This document shows positions 53,343-62,193 of a stretch of 64,000 nt of DNA, piece by piece. Where the stretch lies: the NCBI RefSeq assembly GCF_023657445.1, contig NZ_JAGTWY010000001.1, positions 3,038,001-3,102,000 on the forward strand. The letters run 5' to 3'. The DNA is from Marinobacter sediminum. GTDB taxonomy: Bacteria > Pseudomonadota > Gammaproteobacteria > Pseudomonadales > Oleiphilaceae. The first letter of the stretch is position 1. Every line of letters starts with the position of its first letter. The notes below the pieces were generated by a model. It was not told where the DNA came from, did not search any database, and saw only the letters and a program-made list of their open reading frames with translations. The position numbers and the translations under genes were made by a program.

Positions 53343-54560
53343 ATGTTCAAGCACTGGAAACAAGGACTGGTCGGCGCTGTGGCTGCAGCGACCCTCACAT
53401 TGCCTCTAACCGCAGCCGGAGCCTTGTCTGACGACAAGATCAAAATTGGTGTACTCAGTGACATGTCCGGGGTCTACAAGTCCCTGGAAGGCCCTGGTGC
53501 CGTCATAGCAGCCCAAATGGCCATCGAAGACTTCGGTGGCTCGGTTATGGGCAAACCGATTGAAATCATCTCTGCTGATCACCAGAACAAACCGGATATT
53601 GGCGCCAGCACGGCACGTGAATGGATCGACGCCAAAGACGTGGACATGATCACGGCCCTGGATAACTCCTCGGTCGCACTCTCGGTGCAGGGCCTCGCCA
53701 AGGACAAGAAAATTATCACCATGAACACCGGGGCAGGCACCACCGCGCTGACTGAAGAGCAGTGCTCACCCTATGGCATTCACTACGTGTATGACACCCA
53801 TGCATTGCCGGTAGGCACAGCCACCGCGATGGTCAAAAACGGCGGTAAGAAATGGTTCTTTATCACCGCGGACTATGCCTTCGGACACTCACTGCGGGAT
53901 AACACCGGCGCCGTTGTAGAGAGCCTGGGCGGCGAAGTGGTCGGCAATGTTAACGCGCCGCTTTCCACCAACGACTTCTCCTCCTACCTGTTGCAGGCAC
54001 AATCGTCCGGAGCCGACGTGATCGGCCTTGCCAACGCGGGCCAGGACACCGTGAACGCCATCAAGCAGGCCAACCAGTTCAGGATTGTCCAGAGTGGCCA
54101 GAAGCTGGCCGGCATGCTGGTATTCATCACTGATGTCCACAGTATGGGTCTGGACATTGCCCAGGGTCTGCAATTTACCACCGCCTTTGTCTGGAACAAG
54201 AATGAAGAAACCATAGCGTGGTCTGAACGGTTCCAGGAGCGCCATGGTGCCATGCCAACGATGGTTCATGCGGGCGTCTATTCAGCGGTGACCCACTATC
54301 TGGAAGCGGTCAAGGAAACCGGAACGGACGATTCCGACACGGTCCGCGCCAAGCTGGGCGAAATGACCCTCAACGACATGTTTGTGAAAGGTGGCAAAAT
54401 CGCCCCCAACGGCTCCATGCTGCACGACATGTACCTGGTGGAAGTGAAAAAACCGTCAGAATCGCAAAGTGAGTGGGACTTACTGGACGTGGTCTCGGAA
54501 ATCCCCGCAGACCAGGCCTTCATCTCAATGGCCGACACCAAATGTTCGCTGGTTAACTAA
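53343..54560 (+). CDS. Amino acid ABC transporter substrate-binding protein (LivK-like)
   Basis: A 405-residue periplasmic binding protein of the Peripla_BP_6 family. Signal peptide (cleavage near TAAGALS), then KIGVLSDMSGVYKSLEGPGAVIAAQMAIEDFGG and ISADHQNKPDIGASTAREWID, the classic LivJ/LivK start. Here it is longer than E. coli LivK. The substrate is unknown; the downstream ornithine-cyclodeaminase-family gene hints at proline, ornithine or hydroxyproline-type compounds. AGGA precedes ATG 53343. Confidence 0.9.
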   Translation: MFKHWKQGLVGAVAAATLTLPLTAAGALSDDKIKIGVLSDMSGVYKSLEGPGAVIAAQMAIEDFGGSVMGKPIEIISADHQNKPDIGASTAREWIDAKDVDMITALDNSSVALSVQGLAKDKKIITMNTGAGTTALTEEQCSPYGIHYVYDTHALPVGTATAMVKNGGKKWFFITADYAFGHSLRDNTGAVVESLGGEVVGNVNAPLSTNDFSSYLLQAQSSGADVIGLANAGQDTVNAIKQANQFRIVQSGQKLAGMLVFITDVHSMGLDIAQGLQFTTAFVWNKNEETIAWSERFQERHGAMPTMVHAGVYSAVTHYLEAVKETGTDDSDTVRAKLGEMTLNDMFVKGGKIAPNGSMLHDMYLVEVKKPSESQSEWDLLDVVSEIPADQAFISMADTKCSLVN

Positions 54561-54598
54561 CACACGGTTTAACCACCACTTAACGGGAGATAGCCAAC

Positions 54599-55495
54599 GT
54601 GTCGATGCAGGTCATTCTGGCTCAAGCGCTGCTTGGGCTTAATGTCGGTGTGTTTTACGCCATGTTGAGCCTCGGGCTTGCGGTGATATTCGGACTGCTG
54701 AATATCATCAACTTTGCCCACGGCGCCATGTACATGCTCGGTGCTTTCATCGCATTGATTGGCTACTCCTTTCTGGAGCAGTGGCTTGGTATCAGCATCC
54801 AGATCGGCTTCTGGGCATCACTGATTCTGGTGCCCCTGCTGGTCGGTCTGCTGGGGGTTCTCATTGAGCGCCTCCTGCTCCGGCGCCTGTACGACCTGGA
54901 TCACATATACGGGCTGCTGCTGACTTTCGGAATCACCCTGATTCTTCAGGGCCTGTTCTCCAACTACTTCAACGTCTCCGGCACCCCCTACCCGGGTCAG
55001 CCGGAGAGCCTCAACGGGGTGGTGAACCTTGGCTTTATGTATTTCCCCACCTATCGTCTGTTCGCCATCGTGTTCTCGCTCGTGGTGTGTTTCGCTACCT
55101 GGTTCTTCATTGAACACACCAAGCTTGGTTCGCGGCTACGGGCCGGTGTCGAAAACCCGGACCTGACTCAGGCATTTGGCCTCAATGTTCCTCTGATGAT
55201 AACCCTGACTTTTGCCTTTGGCGCTGGTCTGGCGGGTCTCGCCGGCGTACTGGCCGCGCCGATTTACTCCGTCAGCCCGCTGATGGGCGCCGACCTGATC
55301 ATCGTGGTGTTCGCCGTCGTGGTGATCGGGGGCATGGGCTCCATCATGGGTGCCATTCTCTCCGGACTCGCGCTCGGCCTGATTGAGGGGCTGACCAAGG
55401 TCATCTATCCACCCGCCGCCAGCACTGTGATTTTTTTCCTGATGGTCCTGGTTCTGCTGTTCCGCCCGGCGGGACTATTCGGTAAGGAGAGGTGA
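54599..55495 (+). CDS. livH: Branched-chain-type amino acid ABC permease (LivH-like)
   Basis: A 298-residue inner-membrane permease with about eight segments. LivH patterns: LAVIFGLLNIINFAHGAMYMLGA, the cytoplasmic coupling helix region GVENPDLTQAFGLNV, and GGMGSIMGAILSGLALGLIEG near the end. Starts at GTG 54599 after a GGGAG site 11-15 nt upstream; the next in-frame start is ATG 54605. Partners with LivM. Confidence 0.9.
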   Translation: MSMQVILAQALLGLNVGVFYAMLSLGLAVIFGLLNIINFAHGAMYMLGAFIALIGYSFLEQWLGISIQIGFWASLILVPLLVGLLGVLIERLLLRRLYDLDHIYGLLLTFGITLILQGLFSNYFNVSGTPYPGQPESLNGVVNLGFMYFPTYRLFAIVFSLVVCFATWFFIEHTKLGSRLRAGVENPDLTQAFGLNVPLMITLTFAFGAGLAGLAGVLAAPIYSVSPLMGADLIIVVFAVVVIGGMGSIMGAILSGLALGLIEGLTKVIYPPAASTVIFFLMVLVLLFRPAGLFGKER

Positions 55496-55502
55496 GCCGC
55501 TC

Positions 55503-56423
55503 ATGACAAATCGTATTCTGTTTATTCTGATGCTTGTTGCGGGCCTGACCGCACCGCTGTTCGCCTACCCGGTGTTTGTCATGGACCTGCTGTGCTTCGC
55601 GTTGTTCGCCTGCGCCTTCAACCTGTTGCTGGGGTATGCCGGGCTCTTGTCGTTTGGCCATGCCGCTTTCTTCGGCGGCGCGGCTTACATCACGGGGTAC
55701 GTCACCAAGGAGTGGGGCTTTTCGCCGCTGCTGGGCATATTAACAGGCACCGGCTTTACCCTGGTGCTGGGAAGCGCTTTTGGCTTTCTGGCAATACGCC
55801 GGCAAGGCATCTATTTCGCCATGGTCACCCTGGCGCTGGCTCAGATTATCTATTTCCTGGCACTACAGCTGCCGTTCACCGGTGGCGAAAATGGTTTGCA
55901 GGGCATTCCCCGGGGCGAGCTCTTCGGGTTTATTGACCTTAACAACCCCATCGCCATGTACTACTTTGTGTTCGCCATTTTCCTGATCGGATTCGGTATC
56001 ATCCACCGCACCATTCACTCGCCGTTTGGCGAGGTACTCCAGGCCATTCGGGAGAACGAATCCCGCGCCCTGTCCCTGGGCTATGATGTAGACCACTTCA
56101 AGCTGCTGGCCTTTGTCATCTCCGCCACCCTTGCCGGACTGGCCGGAGCCACCAAGGCGATCATTTTCCAGTTTGCCGCACTCACCAACGCCCATTGGCA
56201 AACCTCCGGTGAGGTCATCCTCATGACGTTGGTCGGCGGGCTGGGAACAGTTTTTGGTCCGGTACTTGGCGCCATCACCGTGGGCGCCCTCAGTCATGAG
56301 CTGTCAGCCTTCGGCTCCTGGGTACAGGTGATTCTTGGCACTATCTTTGTGGTCTGTGTGATGGTTTTCCGACGCGGCATCATCGGTGAAATCCAGCGAC
56401 TGGTCAGCCGTAAAGAGGGTTAA
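55503..56423 (+). CDS. livM: Branched-chain-type amino acid ABC permease (LivM-like)
   Basis: A 306-residue permease with about nine segments. LivM patterns: FNLLLGYAGLLSFGHAAFFGGAAY, AIRRQGIYFAMVTLALAQI, LQAIRENESRALSLGYDVDHFKLLAFVIS (coupling loop), and TLVGGLGTVFGPVLGA. It begins 7 nt after livH and ends 5 nt before the cyclodeaminase-family gene, so all belong to one transcript. Confidence 0.9.
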   Translation: MTNRILFILMLVAGLTAPLFAYPVFVMDLLCFALFACAFNLLLGYAGLLSFGHAAFFGGAAYITGYVTKEWGFSPLLGILTGTGFTLVLGSAFGFLAIRRQGIYFAMVTLALAQIIYFLALQLPFTGGENGLQGIPRGELFGFIDLNNPIAMYYFVFAIFLIGFGIIHRTIHSPFGEVLQAIRENESRALSLGYDVDHFKLLAFVISATLAGLAGATKAIIFQFAALTNAHWQTSGEVILMTLVGGLGTVFGPVLGAITVGALSHELSAFGSWVQVILGTIFVVCVMVFRRGIIGEIQRLVSRKEG

Positions 56424-56428
56424 ACATT

Positions 56429-57367
56429 ATGCGTGTCATTTCTGCACAGGAGGTAGCTGGCGCCCTGTCATGGCCGGCACTGATCGAACGTCTCGCCAAT
56501 ACTTTCCGTCAGGGCGTGGAAGCGCCACCACGGCACCATCACGCCATGCACCGTCCGGATGGGGAGGCCACCATGCTGCTGATGCCCGCCTGGGAACCGG
56601 CGGGGTATATCGGCATGAAAATGGTCAACGTGTTCCCACAAAATGCCAACGCCGGCCTGCCAGCCATCTCCGGCCTATATGTCCTGTGTGAAGGCGAGCA
56701 CGGCACTCCCCTGGCCTGTCTCGACGGCAGTGCGCTGACCAGCCGGCGGACCGCAGCGGCTTCTGCGCTGGCCGCCCGTGAGCTGGCACGCCAGGACGCC
56801 TCATCCTTGCTGGTGGTAGGCACCGGCAAGCTGGCGCCCATGCTGATCGAAGCCCATGCCACGGTGCGCCCCATCCGCAAGGTGCGGATCTGGGGCCGTA
56901 ATCCGGAAAAGGCTGCAGCGCTGGCTGATCGTTTCCGCGACCGCTTTGACTGTGAGGCAGTGAATGATCTGGAAACCGCCGTTCCGGAGGCAGACATCAT
57001 CAGCTGTGCGACCCTGTCCACCGAGCCACTGGTACGGGGGGAATGGCTGCAGCCCGGCAGCCATCTGGATCTGGTGGGCGCGTTCCGGCCAACCATGCGA
57101 GAGACCGACAGCCAGTGCCTGGCCCGTAGCGAGGTGTTCGTGGATACCTACGCCGGTGCCATGGGCGAGGCCGGAGACGTGCTTCAGGCCATTAACGAAG
57201 GTGCCTTTGATGAAACAGGCCTGCGGGCCGAACTGGCAGAGCTGCTGAGGGGCTCAAAGCCCGGGCGCACGAATGAAGAGGCCATTACCCTGTTCAAATC
57301 CGTGGGTGCCTCACTGGAAGACCTTGCCGCCGCTATCGAGGTCTGGGAAGCCCTCGAAAACGGCTAA
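56429..57367 (+). CDS. Ornithine cyclodeaminase / mu-crystallin family protein
   Basis: A 312-residue NAD(P)-binding enzyme. N-terminal RVISAQEVAGALSWPALIERLANTFRQG, the loop LDGSALTSRRTAAASALAAREL, the Rossmann motif VVGTGKLAPMLIEAH, and LVGAFRPTMRETD. Family members include ornithine cyclodeaminase and delta1-pyrroline-2-carboxylate reductase. The position at the end of the liv-type operon links it to the transported amino acid; imine reduction in proline or hydroxyproline catabolism is a reasonable guess. GAGGG precedes ATG 56429. Confidence 0.85.
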   Translation: MRVISAQEVAGALSWPALIERLANTFRQGVEAPPRHHHAMHRPDGEATMLLMPAWEPAGYIGMKMVNVFPQNANAGLPAISGLYVLCEGEHGTPLACLDGSALTSRRTAAASALAARELARQDASSLLVVGTGKLAPMLIEAHATVRPIRKVRIWGRNPEKAAALADRFRDRFDCEAVNDLETAVPEADIISCATLSTEPLVRGEWLQPGSHLDLVGAFRPTMRETDSQCLARSEVFVDTYAGAMGEAGDVLQAINEGAFDETGLRAELAELLRGSKPGRTNEEAITLFKSVGASLEDLAAAIEVWEALENG

Positions 57368-57384
57368 CAGGGTCACCGTTGACG

Positions 57385-57693
57385 TTACTGGTCGAGAATA
57401 TCAATGATTTCGCGGGTATCCTTGATGATCGTATAGACACGATCCTCGACCTCTACCCGCTGACGGTTTCCGCCGATGTCGTGGATATCACCGTAGTGCA
57501 ACAACTCCCGGTCGAAATGATCACCTTTCCGATAGTTCAGCTTTTTCTGCCAGCCCGGCGGTAGTGGCTGACCACGCTCCACTTTCTTTTGCAGGCCCGG
57601 CGGCAGCTGCTGATCACCATGAGGTGACTTGGCCATCGCCGGCGCTGTACCAATCATTACACCCAAAAGGGCAAACATCAGAATGGACTGCAT
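57385..57693 (-). CDS. RcnB/CigR-like exported protein
   Basis: A 102-residue protein with a signal peptide (cleavage near AMAKSP) and the repeat LPPGLQKKVERGQPLPPGWQ that marks the RcnB/CigR family of periplasmic proteins. RcnB influences nickel and cobalt balance in E. coli. The rest, with RELLHYGDIHDIGGNRQRVEVEDRVYTI, has no metal motif beyond a few His. Start ATG 57693 follows AGGAG. It is convergent with the cyclodeaminase-family gene. Confidence 0.8.
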   Translation of the reverse strand: MQSILMFALLGVMIGTAPAMAKSPHGDQQLPPGLQKKVERGQPLPPGWQKKLNYRKGDHFDRELLHYGDIHDIGGNRQRVEVEDRVYTIIKDTREIIDILDQ

Positions 57694-57797
57694 AATGTAT
57701 CAACTCCTAAAGTCTGGCGATTCCGTTAAGTTAACACGGGATTGAACTCAATGACGTTAACGCTGATTCATGCCTGAAGGTTCCGGGCCGTTCCGTC

Positions 57798-58739
57798 TCA
57801 CTCGCCCCGCAGGCCACCCCGGATAGCCTCATCCACCAGCCATCGCCGCAGCAGCTGCAGCCCCCGTTCGCTGCGCCGACTGGTTTTCCAGGCAAAATAG
57901 AACTGGTCGCCGGTCATCACCGGATGACAGGGCAGACGCACAAAGTCCTCAGAGTCCTTACGGGTACTGAGCATGTAGTCGTTGGTCAGAACGATGCCCT
58001 GGTGGAAGCGCGCTGCCTCCAGCGCCAGCAACATATGACTGAAGTGCTGGATACTCACGCCTTGTGGAATCTTTTGATCCACCGCGCGATACCATGCCTC
58101 CCAGTCGCCTGCAGCTTTCTCGAAAATACTGTGGGTCGATAACAGCGGAAACTTTGATATGTCTTCTACGGACAAAGGTACATCATCAGCGTCTGCCCCT
58201 TCCCGGCCCAGCTCCCGACGTATTTTCTGCCAGTAATCCTGGCTACACACCGGAAACAGCCGCTCCACATAAAGCAGTTCATAGCTGTAGGCCGGCGAGT
58301 CCTTGTGGATGGTGATAAAACAGTCCGCCACCCGGTCAGACAACACGGGGCTCACAATGCTCATTTCGAGGGCCAGCTCCATCTGTGGATGCAACCGCTG
58401 CAAATCCGGCAACCTGGGCACCAGCCAGCGCACCGCGAAGGAACTGAACACGGACAGGCGCAGGCGTGACTCTTCGTGGCCAAGCAACTGTTCACTGGCC
58501 CGCTCGATCTGCAGCAGTGCAGAGCTGATGCCGTCCAGATACTGGCGGCCCTCGTCGGTCAGCGTGACCGTGCGGCCGCTGCGCCAGAACAGCTTCTCAC
58601 CCAGATAGGTTTCCAGCTGTTTGATCTGATGACTGACCGCACTCTGGCTGACCGCCAGTTCTTCCGCGGCATGCGAAAAACTGTTGAGTCGGGCGACGGC
58701 CTCAAAGACCGGCAATGCTTTCAGGGGTGGCAGTTTCAT
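57798..58739 (-). CDS. LysR-family regulator (GcvA-like)
   Basis: A 313-residue LysR protein close to the GcvA/AmpR group: PPLKALPVFEAVARLNSFSHAAEELAV then SQSAVSHQIKQLETYLGEKLFWRSGRTVTLT in the HTH, and C-terminal FSSFAVRWLVPRLPDLQRLHP. GcvA-type regulators often control amino acid genes, and the liv-type operon and cyclodeaminase gene lie just downstream on the opposite strand, but the divergent neighbour is an EamA transporter gene, which is the more usual target. Inducer unknown. Confidence 0.88.
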   Translation of the reverse strand: MKLPPLKALPVFEAVARLNSFSHAAEELAVSQSAVSHQIKQLETYLGEKLFWRSGRTVTLTDEGRQYLDGISSALLQIERASEQLLGHEESRLRLSVFSSFAVRWLVPRLPDLQRLHPQMELALEMSIVSPVLSDRVADCFITIHKDSPAYSYELLYVERLFPVCSQDYWQKIRRELGREGADADDVPLSVEDISKFPLLSTHSIFEKAAGDWEAWYRAVDQKIPQGVSIQHFSHMLLALEAARFHQGIVLTNDYMLSTRKDSEDFVRLPCHPVMTGDQFYFAWKTSRRSERGLQLLRRWLVDEAIRGGLRGE

Positions 58740-59083
58740 TATCTAATTTTCTAATGCCTATGAAATAAAGATCATTTTATCGGATAGTAACTGATCATTA
58801 GACTTCATCACCAGATGTCAGTCCAATTCGAGATTGAGATTCGATCTCACGAAGCGTGGTATTGCTCCAGGCCAGAGCCACCAGGGCTTGGGCGGCTATT
58901 TTCGTCCTATCAGGATAAGCGCCTCACAATTTTAACGTGAGATTCGGGCTGTTTTGGCTCGTTTTGGCTTTTGTCAGTCCGCTGTAGTGAATCGGATTTT
59001 CTGACAGTAAGCGGCACTAAATCACATTCACCAAGGCGCGATTCGGCTTGACCCTTCGACGCCCAGACGCCCGGGGAGGCACC
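58740..59083. other. Intergenic region between divergent lysR and EamA genes (344 nt)
   Basis: No gene seen. It contains a palindrome GAGAT-TCG-ATCTC (about 58841-58853), which could be a LysR operator, and an imperfect hairpin bounded by CCGCT and AGCGG (about 58979-59014) whose right part, GTAAGCGGC, resembles the start of IS66-family terminal repeats. Repeated GTTTTGGCT words lie just before it. No transposase remnant was found. Confidence 0.4.
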
Positions 59084-59965
59084 ATGTCAGGAAAAACAGT
59101 CAACAGCGCAATCCTTTTGCTGATTATTGGCAATGCTATGGCATTAATCTCCGATGTCTTTATCAAACTGATGGAGCCTGGCGCACCGATTTTTCAGTTT
59201 GCGTTCCTGCGCTGTGTCATCACCCTGCTCCTGCTTCTGCCGCTGGCAGGCCAGCTCAACCGCAAACACCTGTTTACCGGACTTAAAGTGCACGCCGCTC
59301 GCGCTCACATCCACTTGGTTGGCCTTTTGTGCATGGTTATTGGACTGGCGAATCTGCCACTGGCGACCGCCAACGCCGTGTTCTACGCCGCGCCGATACT
59401 CGTCATGGTTCTCGCCGCGCTCATCTTTCAGGAAAAGCTGTCAACAATGAGCGTAATCGCTGTGTTCAGTGGGTTTAGCGGAATTGTGGTGATACTACGG
59501 CCGGTAGAGTTCAACTGGGCCGCCATCGCAGCTCTGGCAGCTGCCCTTACCCTGGCCATCAACGCCGTCATGGTTCGCAAACTGCCCAAAGAGCAGAGCA
59601 CGGTGCATAAACTGCTGCTGAACTACCTGCTGATCATCCCCGCTGCCGGTGCCCTGGCACTTTGGGAAGGCGCCGCCTGGGACAGCAGCATACTGATCAG
59701 CGCTGGAGGTTCAGCGGTATTTATCCTGGGCTACAACATCACCGTATTGCTGGCCTACAAACAGGTGGATGCCAACCAGGTCACCAGCGCTGAATATACT
59801 GGCCTGATCTGGGCGGTACTGATTGGCTGGATAGGTTTCAACGAGATGCCCGATCTCTGGTTTGCGGTGGGCAGTGCGATGATCGTGGTGCCGCTGATAC
59901 TGGTGGGGTTGCGCTCGCGTGATCGGAGTCACCGAGTGCTTCAGGCTTACCCAGCCACAGGTTGA
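59084..59965 (+). CDS. EamA-family (DMT superfamily) transporter
   Basis: A 293-residue membrane protein with about ten segments. MALISDVFIKLMEPGAPIFQFAFLR in helix 1-2, ATANAVFYAAPILVMVLAALIFQEKL in helices 3-4, second EamA repeat with TSAEYTGLIWAVLIGWIGFNEMP. Divergent from the LysR gene, its likely regulator. ATG 59084 has a strong GGGGAGG. Its 3' end overlaps a decayed regulator on the other strand. Confidence 0.88.
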   Translation: MSGKTVNSAILLLIIGNAMALISDVFIKLMEPGAPIFQFAFLRCVITLLLLLPLAGQLNRKHLFTGLKVHAARAHIHLVGLLCMVIGLANLPLATANAVFYAAPILVMVLAALIFQEKLSTMSVIAVFSGFSGIVVILRPVEFNWAAIAALAAALTLAINAVMVRKLPKEQSTVHKLLLNYLLIIPAAGALALWEGAAWDSSILISAGGSAVFILGYNITVLLAYKQVDANQVTSAEYTGLIWAVLIGWIGFNEMPDLWFAVGSAMIVVPLILVGLRSRDRSHRVLQAYPATG

Positions 59966-60168
59966 AGCATTCGGCCAATGATGATGCGGAGGGACTCAAA
60001 TTTAAGATTAGCTGAGTTACGGGGGTTGCTCTGGTCGCAAAGCGAACATTCGAAGTGGTCGCCCAGAGCGCCATCTTCCAGCCGTAACAGGCCACGGATT
60101 TCGTTGCGACTGAAACCCAGCTACTGCGCCGTTTTCACAAACGTCAGCCTATCAAACTCGCCAGATAC
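59947..60168 (-). pseudogene. Remnant of a MerR-family metal regulator
   Basis: Reading the - strand from about 60168 gives FDRLTFVKTAQ, then an in-frame TAG (60121-60123), then LGFSRNEIRGLLRLEDGAL and HFECSLCDQ. This matches the second half of the DNA-binding domain of CadR/PbrR/ZntR-type regulators (LRFIRRARELGFSLDEIRELL-like). The N-terminal helix-turn-helix is missing and the C-terminus after the CxxC is unlike any MerR. The stop and the truncation mean it is not functional. It lies next to two intact MerR-type promoters. Confidence 0.72.
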
Positions 60169-60207
60169 TACGCGTCTGTTAAGTAAAAGTATTTGAAGGC
60201 TTCTCGA

Positions 60208-60672
60208 TCACTCTACCTTTAGATTTTGCTGGTATTGCAGCATTTGCTCCATCATCAGCTGCATTTGATCCATGCGCTCCTGCATCATCTGAATTTTTTG
60301 ATCGGTAGTCAGACCATCACCATTTTTTGGTTGGCCGCCATTCATCATATGCTGACCTCCCATCATGCCGTTTTGTCCACGCATCATGCCGGGGCCCATC
60401 ATACCGTGATGCATAAAACCCATTTGCTCTTGCATCGCCTCCCTGTGTTCTCGCATCAATCGTTGCCGTTCTTGCGGTGAAGCTTCATCAGGAATGCGTT
60501 GCATCAGCTGATTCATGTGGGACCAGTTCTGGTGCATCTGTTGCATTTGCTCCTGATCCATCATCATGCCAGGACCATGCCCTTGCCATGAGCCTTGATC
60601 ACCATGCGCTAGTACGAATGCAGGAAAAACCAACAACGCAGCGGTTGCTGTAAGTCCTTTAAATGAAATCAT
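60208..60672 (-). CDS. Met/His-rich exported metal-binding protein
   Basis: A 154-residue protein. ATG 60672 follows GAGGG and starts a signal peptide (cleavage near VLAHGD). The mature part is very rich in Met, His and Gln: GHGPGMMMDQEQMQQMHQNW and HHGMMGPGMMRGQNGMMGGQ, ending in MDQMQLMMEQMLQYQQN. Such Met-rich regions bind copper or silver in the periplasm. I do not recognise a named family, though it resembles periplasmic metal-sensor/CpxP-like proteins in its helical stretch. It is divergent from the HMA-CDF operon. Confidence 0.75.
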   Translation of the reverse strand: MISFKGLTATAALLVFPAFVLAHGDQGSWQGHGPGMMMDQEQMQQMHQNWSHMNQLMQRIPDEASPQERQRLMREHREAMQEQMGFMHHGMMGPGMMRGQNGMMGGQHMMNGGQPKNGDGLTTDQKIQMMQERMDQMQLMMEQMLQYQQNLKVE

Positions 60673-60780
60673 AAAGTTTACCCTCGAAATAAAATTAGAC
60701 GTCCACACCATCGCACTTATCATTGTAGATCTTTATCCAGACAAACGCCGATTTTGACGACTACTAGAGTAGATTAGTCA

Positions 60781-60811
60781 TTGACCCTGTAGTAGCTACA
60801 GGGTTTTAAAT
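60781..60811 (+). promoter_or_regulatory. CadR/PbrR-type MerR promoter of the HMA-CDF gene
   Basis: TTGACC (60781-60786) and TTAAAT (60806-60811) are separated by 19 bp holding a perfect 9-bp dyad, ACCCTGTAG / CTACAGGGT, around TAG. The dyad closely matches operators of cadmium/lead-responsive MerR regulators. It lies 34 nt before the start of the downstream gene. Confidence 0.85.
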
Positions 60812-60844
60812 TGCATCATTTGCACGAGAACCGGAGCCGAGAAA

Positions 60845-61741
60845 ATGAGCAAACCCTGCAATGGGCAGTGTGGCAGTGAAGACTCTGTCGTAGATGACAA
60901 GTTTCAGGGACGCGCCACCGCCGAAACAGGTAGCCAGCTAAGCACCTACAGAATACCCAAAATGGATTGTCCCTCGGAAGAGCGAATGATTCGAATGGCA
61001 CTGACTGGCGTTGAAAACATTCAGTCGCTGTCATTCGATTTATCGGGTCGTACGTTGGAAATTATCCACCATGGAGAAACCGGTCCTATTACCAGCAAAC
61101 TGGAAAACCTGGGCCTGGGCGCTTCCTTGCAGAGGACAGAAGACGCCAGCGCTGAATCCGTCAGAGCGGCTGAATCGTCTAAAGCCAACGAAAGCGAAGA
61201 ATCCGGCACTTTATGGATACTGCTGGCAATCAACGCTCTGATGTTTCTGGTCGAGATGACGATGGGCCTAATCGCCCAGTCCGCTGGCTTGATCGCAGAC
61301 TCGCTAGACATGCTTGCTGATGCTGCGGTTTACGGGCTCGCGCTTTACGCTGTTGGGCATGGCATCAAAATGCAGGTCAGGGCTGCGCATGTTGCTGGTG
61401 TTCTTCAGCTTATTCTTGCCGCCGGTGTACTGATTGAAGTTGGCAGGCGTTTTCTGTTTGGCAGTGATCCCCAATCGTTAATGATGATGACTGTCGCCTC
61501 TGTTGCTCTCGTTGCCAACATCAGTTGCCTTCTCCTGATCGCCAAACATCGTGAAGGCGGTGCTCACATGAAAGCCAGCTGGATATTTTCAGCCAACGAC
61601 GTGGTCATCAACCTGGGGGTAATACTTGCGGGGCTGCTCGTTGCCTGGACCGGGTCCAACTACCCAGATCTGATTATTGGCGGAATTGTTGGTGCCATCG
61701 TATTGATGGGTGCCAAACGCATACTGGCACTGAAAGGCTGA
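60845..61741 (+). CDS. HMA-CDF fusion cation transporter
   Basis: A 298-residue protein: Cys-containing N-terminus (CNGQCG), an HMA-like ferredoxin-fold domain with MDCPSEERMI (about 40-100), a polar linker and six membrane segments of a cation diffusion facilitator. Membrane metal motifs are DMLAD in helix 2 and DVVIN in helix 5, unlike the usual HxxxD pairs of zinc CDFs. It lacks the normal C-terminal cytoplasmic domain. It is expected to export a divalent heavy metal (Cd, Pb, Zn or similar). The gene is directly behind a MerR-type promoter. Confidence 0.83.
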   Translation: MSKPCNGQCGSEDSVVDDKFQGRATAETGSQLSTYRIPKMDCPSEERMIRMALTGVENIQSLSFDLSGRTLEIIHHGETGPITSKLENLGLGASLQRTEDASAESVRAAESSKANESEESGTLWILLAINALMFLVEMTMGLIAQSAGLIADSLDMLADAAVYGLALYAVGHGIKMQVRAAHVAGVLQLILAAGVLIEVGRRFLFGSDPQSLMMMTVASVALVANISCLLLIAKHREGGAHMKASWIFSANDVVINLGVILAGLLVAWTGSNYPDLIIGGIVGAIVLMGAKRILALKG

Positions 61742-61805
61742 ACCTTTCGGGGTCAGGTGTTCGATTATTGGCCCGTCGTTGGCCCTCCATGGGGAGTAAA
61801 CATCA

Positions 61806-62156
61806 ATGCACAGTGAATTGAAGGCGTCCTATCTTACGGAACTTGAAGCGGCACGCATTGCGGAGTGGGCGGGCGATTTCCAGACAGCCTTCACTCACCT
61901 TGAGCGAGCCCATATCCTCAGCCAGAAATTTGCTCTGGCGCACGCTGCAACCCATCTGCGAATGCTCAGACTAGGGTGGCGGACAAGAGACGTTCGTGAA
62001 GTGCTGGGGCAGTCAATTCGAACCATTGCCGCCCTGGTCTTTTCCCGAATTTGGGTTCCGGTCGGAAATACCGGTCGCGCAAATGTCAGCGCGTTTGCAC
62101 CCATGCCGGTGCCCGAAGGCTTGGCAGAGGTGCTGGGTAAAACACGCGATCAGTAG
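61806..62156 (+). CDS. DUF3703 family protein
   Basis: A 116-residue soluble protein. HLERAHILSQKFALAHAATHLRMLRLGW and the end APMPVPEGLAEVL are typical of DUF3703 proteins, which are repeatedly found beside CDF and other heavy-metal genes. Several conserved His could bind metal. Function unknown. GGGGAG precedes ATG 61806. It lies in the same direction between two CDF genes. Confidence 0.8.
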   Translation: MHSELKASYLTELEAARIAEWAGDFQTAFTHLERAHILSQKFALAHAATHLRMLRLGWRTRDVREVLGQSIRTIAALVFSRIWVPVGNTGRANVSAFAPMPVPEGLAEVLGKTRDQ

Positions 62157-62193
62157 GGTTACGCTCAGCGTACCGCAAATCAGTGGCAAGCCC

